Below are positions 1-6,877 of a stretch of DNA of 15,708 nt, one piece after another; the first letter of the stretch is position 1, and every line of letters begins with the position of its first letter. Both the position numbers and the translations under genes were made by a program. Location of the stretch: positions 1 through 15,708 of the forward strand of contig URFJ01000032.1 in the NCBI GenBank assembly GCA_900547135.1, written 5' to 3'. This DNA comes from an uncultured Eubacteriales bacterium. GTDB lineage: Bacteria; Bacillota; Clostridia; Christensenellales; CAG-138. Below the pieces are notes generated by a model, which saw nothing but the letters and a program-made list of their open reading frames with translations, did no database searches and was not told the DNA's origin.

Positions 1-1010
1 ATCACCGCGGAGCCTCCGCTCCCGCTCTCAATAACGTCGGGATATATCGTACCCTGTAAGAGAAAGTCAACGTTCCCCAACTTTTTCGCTTCCTCCTCAA
101 ATACGCGTATGAATTCGGCGCCTATGATTTTGCGCTTTTCTTCCGGCTCCACAACCCCCTTGAGCTTATTTAAAAACCGTTCGCCCGCGTCTACAGCCAC
201 TATGTTAAGCCCCAGCGAATCACGGTAAAAATCCATTACCTCACACGCCTCGTTTTGACGCAGCAAGCCATGATCGACAAATATGCATGTCAGCCTGTCG
301 CCTATAGCCTTGTGAACCAAAACGGATGCTACGGACGAGTCGACCCCGCCGCTGAGTCCGGCAATCACCCTGCCGGCGCCAACCTTTTCGCGGATTTCAT
401 CAATCAGCGTTTGGGCGAGGTCCTGCGGGTTCCAGTCGCAGCTCAGGCCACATATATTATTTAAAAAGTTTTTAAAAATAAGTGTTCCCTGTATGGAATG
501 CACCACTTCGGCGTGAAACTGTATTCCATACAGCTTTCTTACATCGTCTGCGATTGCAGCATATTTGCAACTTTTGGTTTGTGCTATCGCATTGAATCCA
601 TCAGGAATTCTGGATATGGAGTCGTTATGGCTCATCCACATGGTTCCATTGGTAATTCCTTCAAATAGTGGATGCCTGGAGAGGCAGACGTTGGTATTGC
701 CATACTCCCTTACGGCAGCCTCTCCAACTTCGCCGCCAAAGTGCTTGGCCATGTACTGCATTCCGTAGCATATTCCAAGGACGGGCACGCCAAGGTTAAA
801 TATTTCATCCGGACACTTCCGCGAGCCGTCTACGTGCGCGCTGTCCGGGCCTCCGGAGAGTATTATTCCGCTCAGATATTCCCCTCTTATCCTTTCAATG
901 GGGGCATCGTTGGGCAACAATTCACTGAAAACCCCTGCTTCACGCACCCTGCGCGCTATGAGCTGGTTATACTGGGCCCCAAAGTCAAGTACGACAATTC
1001 TTTCCTTCAT
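1..1010 (-). CDS. guaA: GMP synthase (glutamine-hydrolysing), 3' end outside window
   Basis: Converts XMP to GMP in the cytoplasm, using glutamine ammonia and ATP, as the last step of guanine nucleotide synthesis. I translated the minus strand from the ATG at 1010-1008: 336 residues before the left edge, so roughly the last third (the rest of the synthetase and the dimerisation domain) is missing. The N-terminal class I amidotransferase domain has the nucleophile Cys81 in GICYGMQ, with His166 and Glu168 completing the triad. The ATP-pyrophosphatase domain has the P-loop SGGVDSS at 220-226. No frameshift was seen. The start is supported by GGAGG a few bases upstream. One oddity is QFHAEV where most family members have FHPEV. 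It is divergent from the aldolase gene across 414 bp. Identification is secure from the motifs. Confidence 0.97.
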   Translation of the reverse strand, partial: MKERIVVLDFGAQYNQLIARRVREAGVFSELLPNDAPIERIRGEYLSGIILSGGPDSAHVDGSRKCPDEIFNLGVPVLGICYGMQYMAKHFGGEVGEAAVREYGNTNVCLSRHPLFEGITNGTMWMSHNDSISRIPDGFNAIAQTKSCKYAAIADDVRKLYGIQFHAEVVHSIQGTLIFKNFLNNICGLSCDWNPQDLAQTLIDEIREKVGAGRVIAGLSGGVDSSVASVLVHKAIGDRLTCIFVDHGLLRQNEACEVMDFYRDSLGLNIVAVDAGERFLNKLKGVVEPEEKRKIIGAEFIRVFEEEAKKLGNVDFLLQGTIYPDVIESGSGGSAV

Positions 1011-1038
1011 GAATTCCTCCTTGTGTCCTATATAGGCT

Positions 1039-1044
1039 ATTATA
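1039..1044 (-). promoter_or_regulatory. Candidate -10 element for guaA
   Basis: Minus-strand TATAAT is a perfect -10 hexamer and would start transcription about 22 bases before the guaA ATG. No good -35 lies 16-18 bases further upstream (only CCAACG-like sequence), so this call rests on the -10 alone. No purine riboswitch fits in so short a leader. Confidence 0.35.
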
Positions 1045-1249
1045 TTGACATTTTTCCATTACGTTGGTAATTTTAAAATCCGCGCGTTGGCCATGAAATA
1101 CTCATCGTATGACACTTAATACTTTTAAGCTATACATACAAATGGTTGATCTCAATATGCCTACTGCACCGAGTATAATCGGCGGAGCGTGGACTTATCC
1201 ACCAATATATTATAAAACAACATAGAGCGGATGGAAAGCTCTATAAATA

Positions 1250-1278
1250 TTGATTACCGCCAATATATACATTATAAG
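1250..1278 (+). promoter_or_regulatory. Candidate sigma-A-type promoter for the aldolase gene
   Basis: TTGATT (1250-1255) is followed by a 17-base spacer and TATAAG (1273-1278). This would give a leader of about 140 bases that contains the inverted repeat at 1330-1353, a possible operator. It is a hexamer match only. Confidence 0.35.
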
Positions 1279-1424
1279 AATTATGCATTAATTTACGATG
1301 ATCATCAAGTCCGGCTACTGAATATATTATGACCTTTAATAAAAGTAAAGTCAGTTCAGACGTATGGTTTAATTCCATTGCCAAATTAAAAAAACAGGAA
1401 TAAAATAGGCTGGAGGTGGTTTAA

Positions 1425-2084
1425 ATGGATTTACTAAAAAAATTGGAAAACACGCACATATTCGCAATATTGCGCTCTGTGCCAAATGGAAGGTTGATAG
1501 AAGTCGCAAACGCGCTGGTCAATGGAGGAATCAGTACTATTGAGGTTACTTTTGACCAGAGGGGAGACGGCTTTGAAACGGCGCGGGCGATAGAGTCGCT
1601 TACGGACAAATTTGGAGATAGGATTGTTGTAGGCGCAGGAACGGTGATGACAAGAGACCAGGCAAAGCTCGCGCATGGCGCTGGAGCAAAGTTCGCTGTC
1701 TCACCAAATACGAATGTGGATGTAATCCAATATGTTAAGGAATTGGGCTTGTTCAGCATGCCTGGGGCGCTTACGCCGACAGAGGTAGCGTATGCGTATG
1801 GATGTGGCGCCGATATGGTCAAGCTCTTTCCAGCAGGGACTATGGGACCAAAGTATTTTGAAGCGCTGAGAGGACCGATGCCGCATATCCCGCTGGCAGC
1901 GGTCGGAGGAATTACGCCATCAAATATAGCGCTGTTTAAGGCGTGTGGCGCGTTGGCATTCGGAATAAGCTCAGGGTTATGCAATCCAGCCTTGATACAA
2001 CAGGGCCGCTATAATGATATTACGATGAATTGCTTTAATTTTTTTAAAGCACTTAATAATACGCATGCGGATAATCTCGGTTAG
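1425..2084 (+). CDS. eda: Bifunctional KDPG/KHG-type aldolase
   Basis: Class I aldolase of the 2-keto-3-deoxy-6-phosphogluconate / 4-hydroxy-2-oxoglutarate family. It splits KDPG (or a related ketodeoxy sugar phosphate) to pyruvate and glyceraldehyde 3-phosphate, at the end of the Entner-Doudoroff or hexuronate routes. The protein is 219 residues, normal for the family. Visible landmarks are Arg17 (ILR, phosphate side), the acid/base Glu40 in IEVTFD, VGAGTV at 69-74, SPN at 93-95, PGALTPTE at 113-120 and the Schiff-base Lys133 in VKLFPA. The start is set by GGAGG at 1412-1416. It stands alone: no KDG kinase or uronate gene is adjacent, so the exact substrate (KDPG, the galactonate analogue or KHG) is not fixed by context. 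It ends 7 bp from the convergent yccF stop. Confidence 0.9.
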   Translation: MDLLKKLENTHIFAILRSVPNGRLIEVANALVNGGISTIEVTFDQRGDGFETARAIESLTDKFGDRIVVGAGTVMTRDQAKLAHGAGAKFAVSPNTNVDVIQYVKELGLFSMPGALTPTEVAYAYGCGADMVKLFPAGTMGPKYFEALRGPMPHIPLAAVGGITPSNIALFKACGALAFGISSGLCNPALIQQGRYNDITMNCFNFFKALNNTHADNLG

Positions 2085-2091
2085 GACTTGT

Positions 2092-2454
2092 TTAGCCGGC
2101 AATCTTTGCCCCAAACGGCATAAGGGCAAGTTTCGCCAGTTTAAAAAACTGCAGTCCGAATGGAACACCTACTATAGTTACGCAAAAGATTACGCCGAGA
2201 GCGAGCGATTCGATTGCCAGGGCAATGCCGCCAAAGATCAGCCATAGTATGTTTAATAGAACGGATACAACGCCCCCTCCGTACTGTATGTCCTTACCAA
2301 ATGGGAAAAAGGCTATTTTAGCAAACTTAAAGCACTGAACGCCAACAGGGATGCCAACTATGGTAATACACCACACCAGCCCTATCGCCGTCCAGCTCAT
2401 GCCTAATAAAAATCCGCCAAAAACAAACCATATGAGGTTGCCGATAATACGCAT
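2092..2454 (-). CDS. yccF: YccF-family inner membrane protein
   Basis: Small membrane protein of the YccF (DUF307) family, whose function is unknown. The 120 residues form two tandem copies of one module: residues 2-55 and 64-118 share the patterns N-x-IW-x-x-FGG, C-x-TIVG-(I/V)-P-x-G-x-Q-x-FK and AK-x-A-x-x-PFG. This gives about four membrane segments. I place the start at the ATG 2454-2452 because GGAGGG lies at normal distance before it. An in-frame GTG at 2469 overlaps that ribosome site and is unlikely to be the start. The gene lies downstream of spoIID on the same strand but has its own promoter-like element. Confidence 0.88.
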   Translation of the reverse strand: MRIIGNLIWFVFGGFLLGMSWTAIGLVWCITIVGIPVGVQCFKFAKIAFFPFGKDIQYGGGVVSVLLNILWLIFGGIALAIESLALGVIFCVTIVGVPFGLQFFKLAKLALMPFGAKIAG

Positions 2455-2478
2455 ATTATAACCCTCCACTATAATTTC

Positions 2479-2487
2479 ATTATAGCA
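2479..2487 (-). promoter_or_regulatory. Extended -10 promoter element for yccF
   Basis: The minus strand reads TGCTATAAT, a consensus extended -10, 25 bases before the chosen yccF ATG. The -35 position has only TATAAA-like sequence, which is tolerable with an extended -10. Confidence 0.45.
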
Positions 2488-2543
2488 TACATGGGATGTG
2501 TTTTATATTCGCGATGTTATATAGAGCAGCAAAATTGATGTGT

Positions 2544-3566
2544 TTACTTTATCAAACTATCAATTTTAACGACGTCTACCCCCGTATAGTAATGCTTAAG
2601 GATCTCAATGTGATCCGAACCGTTTTTAGCCATGGCGTTTGCGCCGTGCTGGCTCATGCCTACGCCATGGCCAAACCCCTTTGTCTTTATTACGACATTG
2701 CCGTCTGTAAAGCTAAATGTGAAATTAGCGCTGTACAAGGAAAATATCGAACGCAATTCCTTGCCGGATATCTTTACGTTGCCAAGGCGAACGAACTCAA
2801 CCCTCCCGCTTTCGTATCGGCTCAGCACCTCAACCTGGGACTTGAGCTTGCCTGCTTTTAGTCCGGCCTTTGGATAAACCGAATTTACCTTTTTAGCAAA
2901 TTTGCTGTTTGAGAACTCGACAGTAGCTGTAAATCTGGAAGCGTTATCTTCGCCAGGGCTTGATACTCCGACAAGATAGGGCTTAGCCTGGGAAAACACG
3001 TTTTGCGAATCCTCGGTAGCGCCTCCCGACGTCGAATGATACAGCGCTTCTATGGGCCGCCCTTCATAAATGGCTACTTCTCCTGCGCAGCCCATTACGG
3101 CTTCCTTTATCTTCTGAAAATATTTATCATAATTGTTTCCCCAGTTGGCGTGCATATTTGAGTCGGAAGTCCAGGCCTGGCAGCAGTTGCTGTCAGTGCA
3201 TACCTCGGCTTCCGAGCCGCAGGGAGCGCCGTCGAATACGTTCATCCGCTGTGCGGCAAACGTCCGCGCCGCCACAGCCTGTGCCCTTAGCGCCTCGAGT
3301 TCAAAGGATGCAGGCATTTCGGCCGCAACAACACCGATGATGTACTCTTCAAGCTCCATCTCTTCAACTTTGCCGCTTTGATGCTTGTATACCTTAATAT
3401 AGCGTGGCTTACTGGCTGAGTCACCCTTGTCCAAAATTAAACGGGGCTCGTAGCTGTCCTCGCCATCGGCGTCCGAAGCATAGAAACATCCTCGTGCTAA
3501 TAAAACAACGAAGCTTATGATTACGACTATTAAAATAAGCCGTCTGATGTCCAATCTCCATTTCAT
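2544..3566 (-). CDS. spoIID: Stage II sporulation protein D (SpoIID), engulfment transglycosylase
   Basis: SpoIID is a membrane-anchored lytic transglycosylase that works with SpoIIM and SpoIIP to remodel septal peptidoglycan during forespore engulfment. The 340-residue protein has a membrane anchor at about 9-25 and then a long extracellular region. The SpoIID/LytB core starts near 72, with the hallmark EEYIIGVVAAEMPASFELEAL and probable catalytic Glu83. It continues with RAQAVAARTFA, the cysteine cluster at 123, 128 and 129 (cysteines near here bind zinc in a clostridial SpoIID), HSTSGG at 177-182 and the C-terminal GFGHGVGMSQHGA. The upstream in-frame TAA rules out an earlier start, yet no Shine-Dalgarno is visible before this ATG. 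A LytB-like amidase-enhancer relative is possible, but length and motifs favour SpoIID. It is divergent from the operon starting at 3678. Confidence 0.93.
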   Translation of the reverse strand: MKWRLDIRRLILIVVIISFVVLLARGCFYASDADGEDSYEPRLILDKGDSASKPRYIKVYKHQSGKVEEMELEEYIIGVVAAEMPASFELEALRAQAVAARTFAAQRMNVFDGAPCGSEAEVCTDSNCCQAWTSDSNMHANWGNNYDKYFQKIKEAVMGCAGEVAIYEGRPIEALYHSTSGGATEDSQNVFSQAKPYLVGVSSPGEDNASRFTATVEFSNSKFAKKVNSVYPKAGLKAGKLKSQVEVLSRYESGRVEFVRLGNVKISGKELRSIFSLYSANFTFSFTDGNVVIKTKGFGHGVGMSQHGANAMAKNGSDHIEILKHYYTGVDVVKIDSLIK

Positions 3567-3602
3567 ATAACATTATTATGTCTTACTTTAAATGTAAATG
3601 AA

Positions 3603-3631
3603 TTGAATTTGATAAAATGGTGCTGTATAAT
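3603..3631 (+). promoter_or_regulatory. Sigma-A-type promoter for the 3678 gene and NfeD/FloA run
   Basis: TTGAAT (3603-3608), a 17-base spacer and a perfect TATAAT (3626-3631) put the start point near 3638, about 40 bases before the ATG at 3678. This is one of the best promoter matches in the window and suggests vegetative expression. Confidence 0.6.
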
Positions 3632-3677
3632 AAAAGGGAACGAAAGCCCGCTTACCTAACGTATTGGAGGAAAACCC

Positions 3678-4259
3678 ATGAATGAGGGCAAAGCTTGCCA
3701 AATTAACGGAGGAGACAAGACTGCTTTAAGAGATTATCTCGCCGCCAATGCAAAGGCGGTTTTTAACCACGCCTACTCAATACTTGGAGACCGTGATAAG
3801 GCCATGAGGGTGGTGCAGTCGGTATTTAAGGAGGTTAAAGCACGGGCGGAACAAAGCGCGTGCCCTGAAAATATGGACGAATGGGTTGCTTATCTGACCC
3901 AGGAGGAATCCAGGCGCATGCTTGAAAGGGTAAACGAAGCTCAGGTTTCGGCAGAGCGGGAGGAAGTGTCTGATATTGTGAAGGACGGGGGAGAGTGTAA
4001 AAGCGACGTTGAAGAAAAGGCAGAGGGGACGGATCGGGTAAAGGTGGAACCCGGCGCGCAGGAGACGGAGCTCGATGGCGAAAAGAAACACAGCCGTCTG
4101 CGCGGATTTATGGATACCGCTGTAATAGTTATACTGGCGGCACTTACCCTTGCCGCAATATGGGTGTTGCTCGTCATGCTGATGAAACGTGGGATACTGC
4201 CGGATTGGGATATGGGGTTTGCTGATTGGTTTAATGATAATATCTTCAATCTGTTTTAG
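3678..4259 (+). CDS. Membrane-anchored protein with sigma-70 region-2-like N-terminus
   Basis: I do not recognise a named family. The 193 residues fall into three parts. Residues 15-86 resemble region 2 of ECF sigma factors: YLAANAKAVFNHAYSILGDRDKA matches the helix before the 'GD-x-x-x-A-x-D-x-x-Q-x-x-F' signature, followed by VVQSVFKEV and then WVAYLTQEESRRMLER in place of the usual W-L-x-x-I-A-x-N-x-x-x-D-x-x-R. The Asp normally seen before V-Q is Arg/Val here. Residues about 90-137 are a charged, mostly acidic linker. Residues 147-169 form one membrane helix preceded by KKHSRLR, putting the N-terminus in the cytoplasm, and a short aromatic/acidic tail ends outside. No region 4 is present, so it is unlikely to be a working sigma factor. 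A scaffold or sigma/anti-sigma-like partner is possible. GGAGG at 3667-3671 supports the start. NfeD follows after 39 bp. Confidence 0.8.
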   Translation: MNEGKACQINGGDKTALRDYLAANAKAVFNHAYSILGDRDKAMRVVQSVFKEVKARAEQSACPENMDEWVAYLTQEESRRMLERVNEAQVSAEREEVSDIVKDGGECKSDVEEKAEGTDRVKVEPGAQETELDGEKKHSRLRGFMDTAVIVILAALTLAAIWVLLVMLMKRGILPDWDMGFADWFNDNIFNLF

Positions 4260-4298
4260 CGGCTATAGTCTAATCTTGTTTTGAAGGGAGAATGAAAG

Positions 4299-4889
4299 AT
4301 GGAAGCAATACTTGCATATTTATCTGGTTGGAGCGTAGCGGCTGTAATATGTCTCGTAGTCGGGTTGGCCCTGCTGATAGCTGAGATGTTCATGCCTGGC
4401 TTTGGATTGTTTGGCGCTCTTGGAATTATTACATTGATAGCGTCTATTGTATTGAGCGCAAATACGTTTACCCATGCGCTGATTACCCTTTTGATCATCA
4501 TATTATTGGTGGGGCTTGCTGCGGTAATTGTATTCAGGTCGATAGGAAGGGGCAATTTGGCGCGTTCGCCGATTGTACTGAGGAATAATATTGATTACGA
4601 GTCCAACGACCTTGGAGAAAAGAGCATGCAGGAGCTTATTGGGCGCAAGGGAGTCTGCCTTACGCCGCTTCGACCATCGGGGAATGCAGATTTTGAAGGA
4701 AGGCGTCTTGATGTGGTAACGTCTGGCGAGTTTATTGCCAAAGGATCATACATAAGGATTGAAAGCATAGAGAATCTCAGAATTTTAGTAAGGGAGATAT
4801 CCGAAGGCGAGTATAATAAAAAAGAAGAGGATAAAAACAACGAGAATAAGATGGACGGGGGAAACGGGACGGGGAAGGATCAGGCCTGA
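4299..4889 (+). CDS. NfeD-family membrane protein (short form)
   Basis: Short-form NfeD without the ClpP-like protease domain. Such proteins are commonly encoded next to flotillin/SPFH genes and are thought to stabilise or organise the SPFH oligomer in the membrane. The 196 residues show about three membrane helices (roughly 12-30, 36-53, 59-79) with the family-typical E-x-F-x-PGFGLFGALG turn at 29-42. A cytosolic OB-fold (about 112-167) follows, containing LIGRKG, then ADFEGRR and F-x-x-KGSYIRI. The tail from 170 on is unusually long and rich in Lys, Glu, Asn and Gly. GAAGGGAG upstream of the ATG supports the start. Its stop overlaps the next ATG by one base (TGATG), implying translational coupling. 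FloA lies one gene downstream. Confidence 0.9.
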   Translation: MEAILAYLSGWSVAAVICLVVGLALLIAEMFMPGFGLFGALGIITLIASIVLSANTFTHALITLLIIILLVGLAAVIVFRSIGRGNLARSPIVLRNNIDYESNDLGEKSMQELIGRKGVCLTPLRPSGNADFEGRRLDVVTSGEFIAKGSYIRIESIENLRILVREISEGEYNKKEEDKNNENKMDGGNGTGKDQA

Positions 4890-5122
4890 TGAAGCGGTGT
4901 AAGCAGTGCGGCACGTTTTATTCTGAATCTAACGCGGTTTGTCCCAAGTGTGGTATTGAGTTCCCTGCTGCCAACGACAGCGATGATTTTGACAACCGGG
5001 CCATTAACACCGGCGAGCTAAGAAAACAGAAAATTAAGTCATGGATGATTCTGGCTGTCGGTGTACCGGCATTGATAGGCTTTATATACTTAGTATATTT
5101 TTTAATTCAATCGTTCATTTAG
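4889..5122 (+). CDS. Small zinc-ribbon membrane protein
   Basis: A 77-residue protein with an N-terminal zinc ribbon (Cys4, Cys7, Cys18, Cys21: C-x-x-C-G, ten residues, C-x-x-C-G), a polar acidic stretch and one C-terminal membrane helix at about 52-75. Lys/Arg residues before the helix put the ribbon in the cytoplasm. Its ATG overlaps the nfeD stop codon, with GGGGAAGGA ahead of it, so it is probably translationally coupled. Genes of this shape are widespread in Firmicutes and have no assigned function. The position between nfeD and floA suggests a part in the same membrane assembly, which is inference from position only. Confidence 0.82.
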   Translation: MKRCKQCGTFYSESNAVCPKCGIEFPAANDSDDFDNRAINTGELRKQKIKSWMILAVGVPALIGFIYLVYFLIQSFI

Positions 5123-5204
5123 AATGGCCTGGTAAACAATGATATGTACCGGAGTTATCCGGATGCATTATATAGACCTTAATAAAGAGAGGAGAAAAAA
5201 CACT

Positions 5205-6215
5205 ATGAACATTCTTTCGCACTTACTAATGGCGGCGATAGACCCTGTTTCTCTAATTATCATTATTGTTGCGGTATTGCTATTTTTAGTCATATTCTTG
5301 TCCTTTGTACCGATTGGACTGTGGATATCAGCAGCTGCATCTGGCGTAAACGTAGGGATATTCCAGCTTATTGGAATGCGTATCAGGAAGGTTGTCCCCA
5401 AGCGTATAGTGGATCCGATGATTAAAGCGACAAAAGCTGGCCTAAAGCTTTCCATAAACAATCTTGAGGCCCACTATCTTGCCGGAGGCAACGTTGACCG
5501 TGTTGTAAACGCGCTAATAGCAGCTCAAAGGGCGGGAATACCGCTGGACTTTGAGCGTTGCTGCGCAATAGACCTTGCGGGCCGCGACGTGTTAAACGCA
5601 GTGCAGATGAGCGTAAACCCAAAGGTTATAGAAACGCCCATAATAGCCGCGATAGCCAAAAACGGAATTGAGCTTCGCGCAAAGGCGAAGGTTACGGTAC
5701 GCGCAAACATTGACAGGCTCGTTGGCGGCGCTGGCGAGGAAACGATAATTGCCCGCGTAGGCGAGGGCATAGTAACCACTGTAGGCTCATCGTTAAGCCA
5801 TAAGGACGTTCTTGAAAATCCGGACAGCATATCAAGAACCGTATTGGGTAAAGGCCTGGATTCGGGTACTGCGTTTGAAATACTCTCGATTGATATTGCG
5901 GATGTTGACGTTGGAAGAAACGTGGGAGCACAGCTGCAGATAGATCAGGCTGAGGCCGATAAGCGCATAGCGCAGGCTAAGGCCGAGGAACGCCGCGCAA
6001 TGGCCGTAGCTCAGGAGCAGGAGAACAAGGCGGAGGTACAGGGCATGCGCGCCAAGGTCATCGAGGCGGAGGCAGAGGTGCCCAAGGCGATTGCAGAGGC
6101 GTTCAGGGGCGGCAAACTTGGCGTAATGGACTATTACAACATGAGAAATGTAATGGCTGATACGCAGATGCGCGAGTCTATCGGGACAACGGCCAAGCCG
6201 GAAAATAAAGAATGA
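5205..6215 (+). CDS. floA: Flotillin-like protein FloA
   Basis: SPFH/prohibitin-superfamily protein that oligomerises in functional membrane microdomains and influences membrane fluidity, secretion and signalling complexes. I start at the ATG 5205 because AGAGAGGAG (5186-5193) precedes it; an earlier in-frame ATG at 5139 lacks a ribosome site and would add 22 atypical residues. The resulting 336 residues match FloA length. There is a membrane-embedded N-terminus at about 15-44 and a conserved FloA core, including FQLIGMRIRKVVPKRIVDP at 53-71 and LEAHYLAGGNVDRVV at 87-101. The SPFH region includes VTVRANIDRLVGGAGEETI, and an Ala/Glu-rich coiled coil (about 245-300, with EAEAEVPKAIAEAF) leads to the short tail. 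It has its usual partner nfeD upstream, separated here by the zinc-ribbon gene. Confidence 0.95.
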   Translation: MNILSHLLMAAIDPVSLIIIIVAVLLFLVIFLSFVPIGLWISAAASGVNVGIFQLIGMRIRKVVPKRIVDPMIKATKAGLKLSINNLEAHYLAGGNVDRVVNALIAAQRAGIPLDFERCCAIDLAGRDVLNAVQMSVNPKVIETPIIAAIAKNGIELRAKAKVTVRANIDRLVGGAGEETIIARVGEGIVTTVGSSLSHKDVLENPDSISRTVLGKGLDSGTAFEILSIDIADVDVGRNVGAQLQIDQAEADKRIAQAKAEERRAMAVAQEQENKAEVQGMRAKVIEAEAEVPKAIAEAFRGGKLGVMDYYNMRNVMADTQMRESIGTTAKPENKE

Positions 6216-6229
6216 TAGTTACGGATCGT

Positions 6230-6264
6230 CCGGACCCTTATGGGAGTTTGCCCATGGGGTCCGG
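6230..6264 (+). terminator. Strong hairpin after floA, no U-tract
   Basis: Arms CCGGACCC (6230-6237) and GGGTCCGG (6257-6264) pair perfectly, and an inner 5-bp stem (ATGGG/CCCAT) closes on a 6-base loop. No run of T follows, so efficient intrinsic termination is doubtful. It may act as a weak attenuator or a 3'-end stabiliser for the floA message. A separate 10-bp palindrome CCCTTAAGGG lies at 6275-6284. Confidence 0.5.
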
Positions 6265-6303
6265 CGCTCCTAACCCCTTAAGGGCGGAAAGGAGGCGTTT
6301 AAG

Positions 6304-6858
6304 ATGCCGTTATTGATCATAATAATTATCATAGTATTTGTTTTGTCATCAGCGTCGAAGTCAGAGAAAAAGAAGCAGGAGGCGTTTGAAGGGCGCGAGG
6401 CGGAGCGCCGAAGGAAAGCCATGCTTGAGTTGGATGCTGAAAAACGCGAGAAGCGGGAAGTTCAGCAGCACGGCGTTCCAACTCCGAATGTTGTGCCGTC
6501 ATTAAAGCCCAGGGTGTCGCAGAGCAGCGGCGAATCCACCATCCGCAATACAGAACCGGATCCGGTTTATGATAAGAAGCCTGAAGGCACGCCCAATACT
6601 ATCTATAGAACCATAAGGACAGGGCCTGACAATAAATCGGGACATGTTGTAGAACCATCCATGAGGTCAGGGCATGCCCATATGGAAACCAGCATGACGG
6701 GGATAGAGGATTGCGGTGAAACCAGGGTTTCAGAGGACAATTTGATAGTCGTTGGACAGATAGGGAAGCAATTGCCACATTTTGATAGTAAAGCGGCTAT
6801 CGTTTATGGTATAATCTGTTCTGAAATCCTGGCTAAGCCAAAGGCGTTGCGCAGGTAA
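6304..6858 (+). CDS. Unknown single-pass membrane protein downstream of floA
   Basis: I do not recognise a family. The 184-residue protein starts with a short, very hydrophobic helix (PLLIIIIIIVFVL, residues 2-14), which gives a membrane anchor. A highly charged Lys/Glu/Arg helix (about 19-53, probably coiled coil) and a long low-complexity polar linker rich in Pro, Ser, Thr and Gly (55-145) follow. The C-terminus is again ordered: DNLIVVGQIGK then AAIVYGIICSEILAKPKALRR. The end looks like a conserved docking tail attached to a flexible arm, with the bulk of the protein cytoplasmic if the N-terminus is outside. GGAGG at 6291-6295 supports the ATG. It follows floA by 88 bp across a hairpin, so it may belong to the same transcript; a link to FloA is inferred from position. 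Confidence 0.8.
   Translation: MPLLIIIIIIVFVLSSASKSEKKKQEAFEGREAERRRKAMLELDAEKREKREVQQHGVPTPNVVPSLKPRVSQSSGESTIRNTEPDPVYDKKPEGTPNTIYRTIRTGPDNKSGHVVEPSMRSGHAHMETSMTGIEDCGETRVSEDNLIVVGQIGKQLPHFDSKAAIVYGIICSEILAKPKALRR
6807..6815 (+). promoter_or_regulatory. Possible internal extended -10 promoter
   Basis: TGGTATAAT (6807-6815), inside the end of the preceding gene, is a perfect extended -10. It has no -35 at standard spacing (a TTGATA at 6782 is 22 bases away). It could drive the glycosyltransferase gene at 6920 with a leader carrying the 28-bp palindrome. Confidence 0.3.
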
Positions 6859-6877
6859 AATTAAACTAAGGGCAAAA

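Larger units (their letters stand above)
1011..1424. other. Divergent intergenic region between guaA and the aldolase gene
   Basis: This 414-bp AT-rich stretch shows no convincing gene. On the plus strand I see TTGACA (1045-1050), 17 bases, then a weak TAATTT (1068-1073). Further on is a nested set of complementary segments: GGCGG (1181-1185) can pair with CCGCC (1257-1261), enclosing a hairpin GTGGA/TCCAC (1189-1202) and a 7-bp hairpin ATAGAGC/GCTCTAT (1222-1244). A later imperfect inverted repeat pairs TGAC(C)TTTA with TAAAGTCA (1330-1353). It does not match the purine riboswitch core or any other riboswitch I recognise. Confidence 0.5.

Noticed and set aside
255..1070. Three plus-strand open frames across guaA
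   Set aside because: The minus strand encodes GMP synthase without interruption over this region.
1011..1424. Purine riboswitch controlling guaA
   Set aside because: The predicted guaA leader is about 22 bases and I found no purine riboswitch core sequence on the minus strand.
1421..1984. 187-residue open frame on the minus strand opposite the aldolase
   Set aside because: It mirrors the aldolase reading frame. The aldolase has catalytic motifs and a ribosome site; the mirror frame has no family resemblance.
3678..4259. Functional ECF sigma factor
   Set aside because: There is no region 4 and the C-terminal half is an acidic linker plus a membrane helix, so ordinary promoter recognition is not supported.
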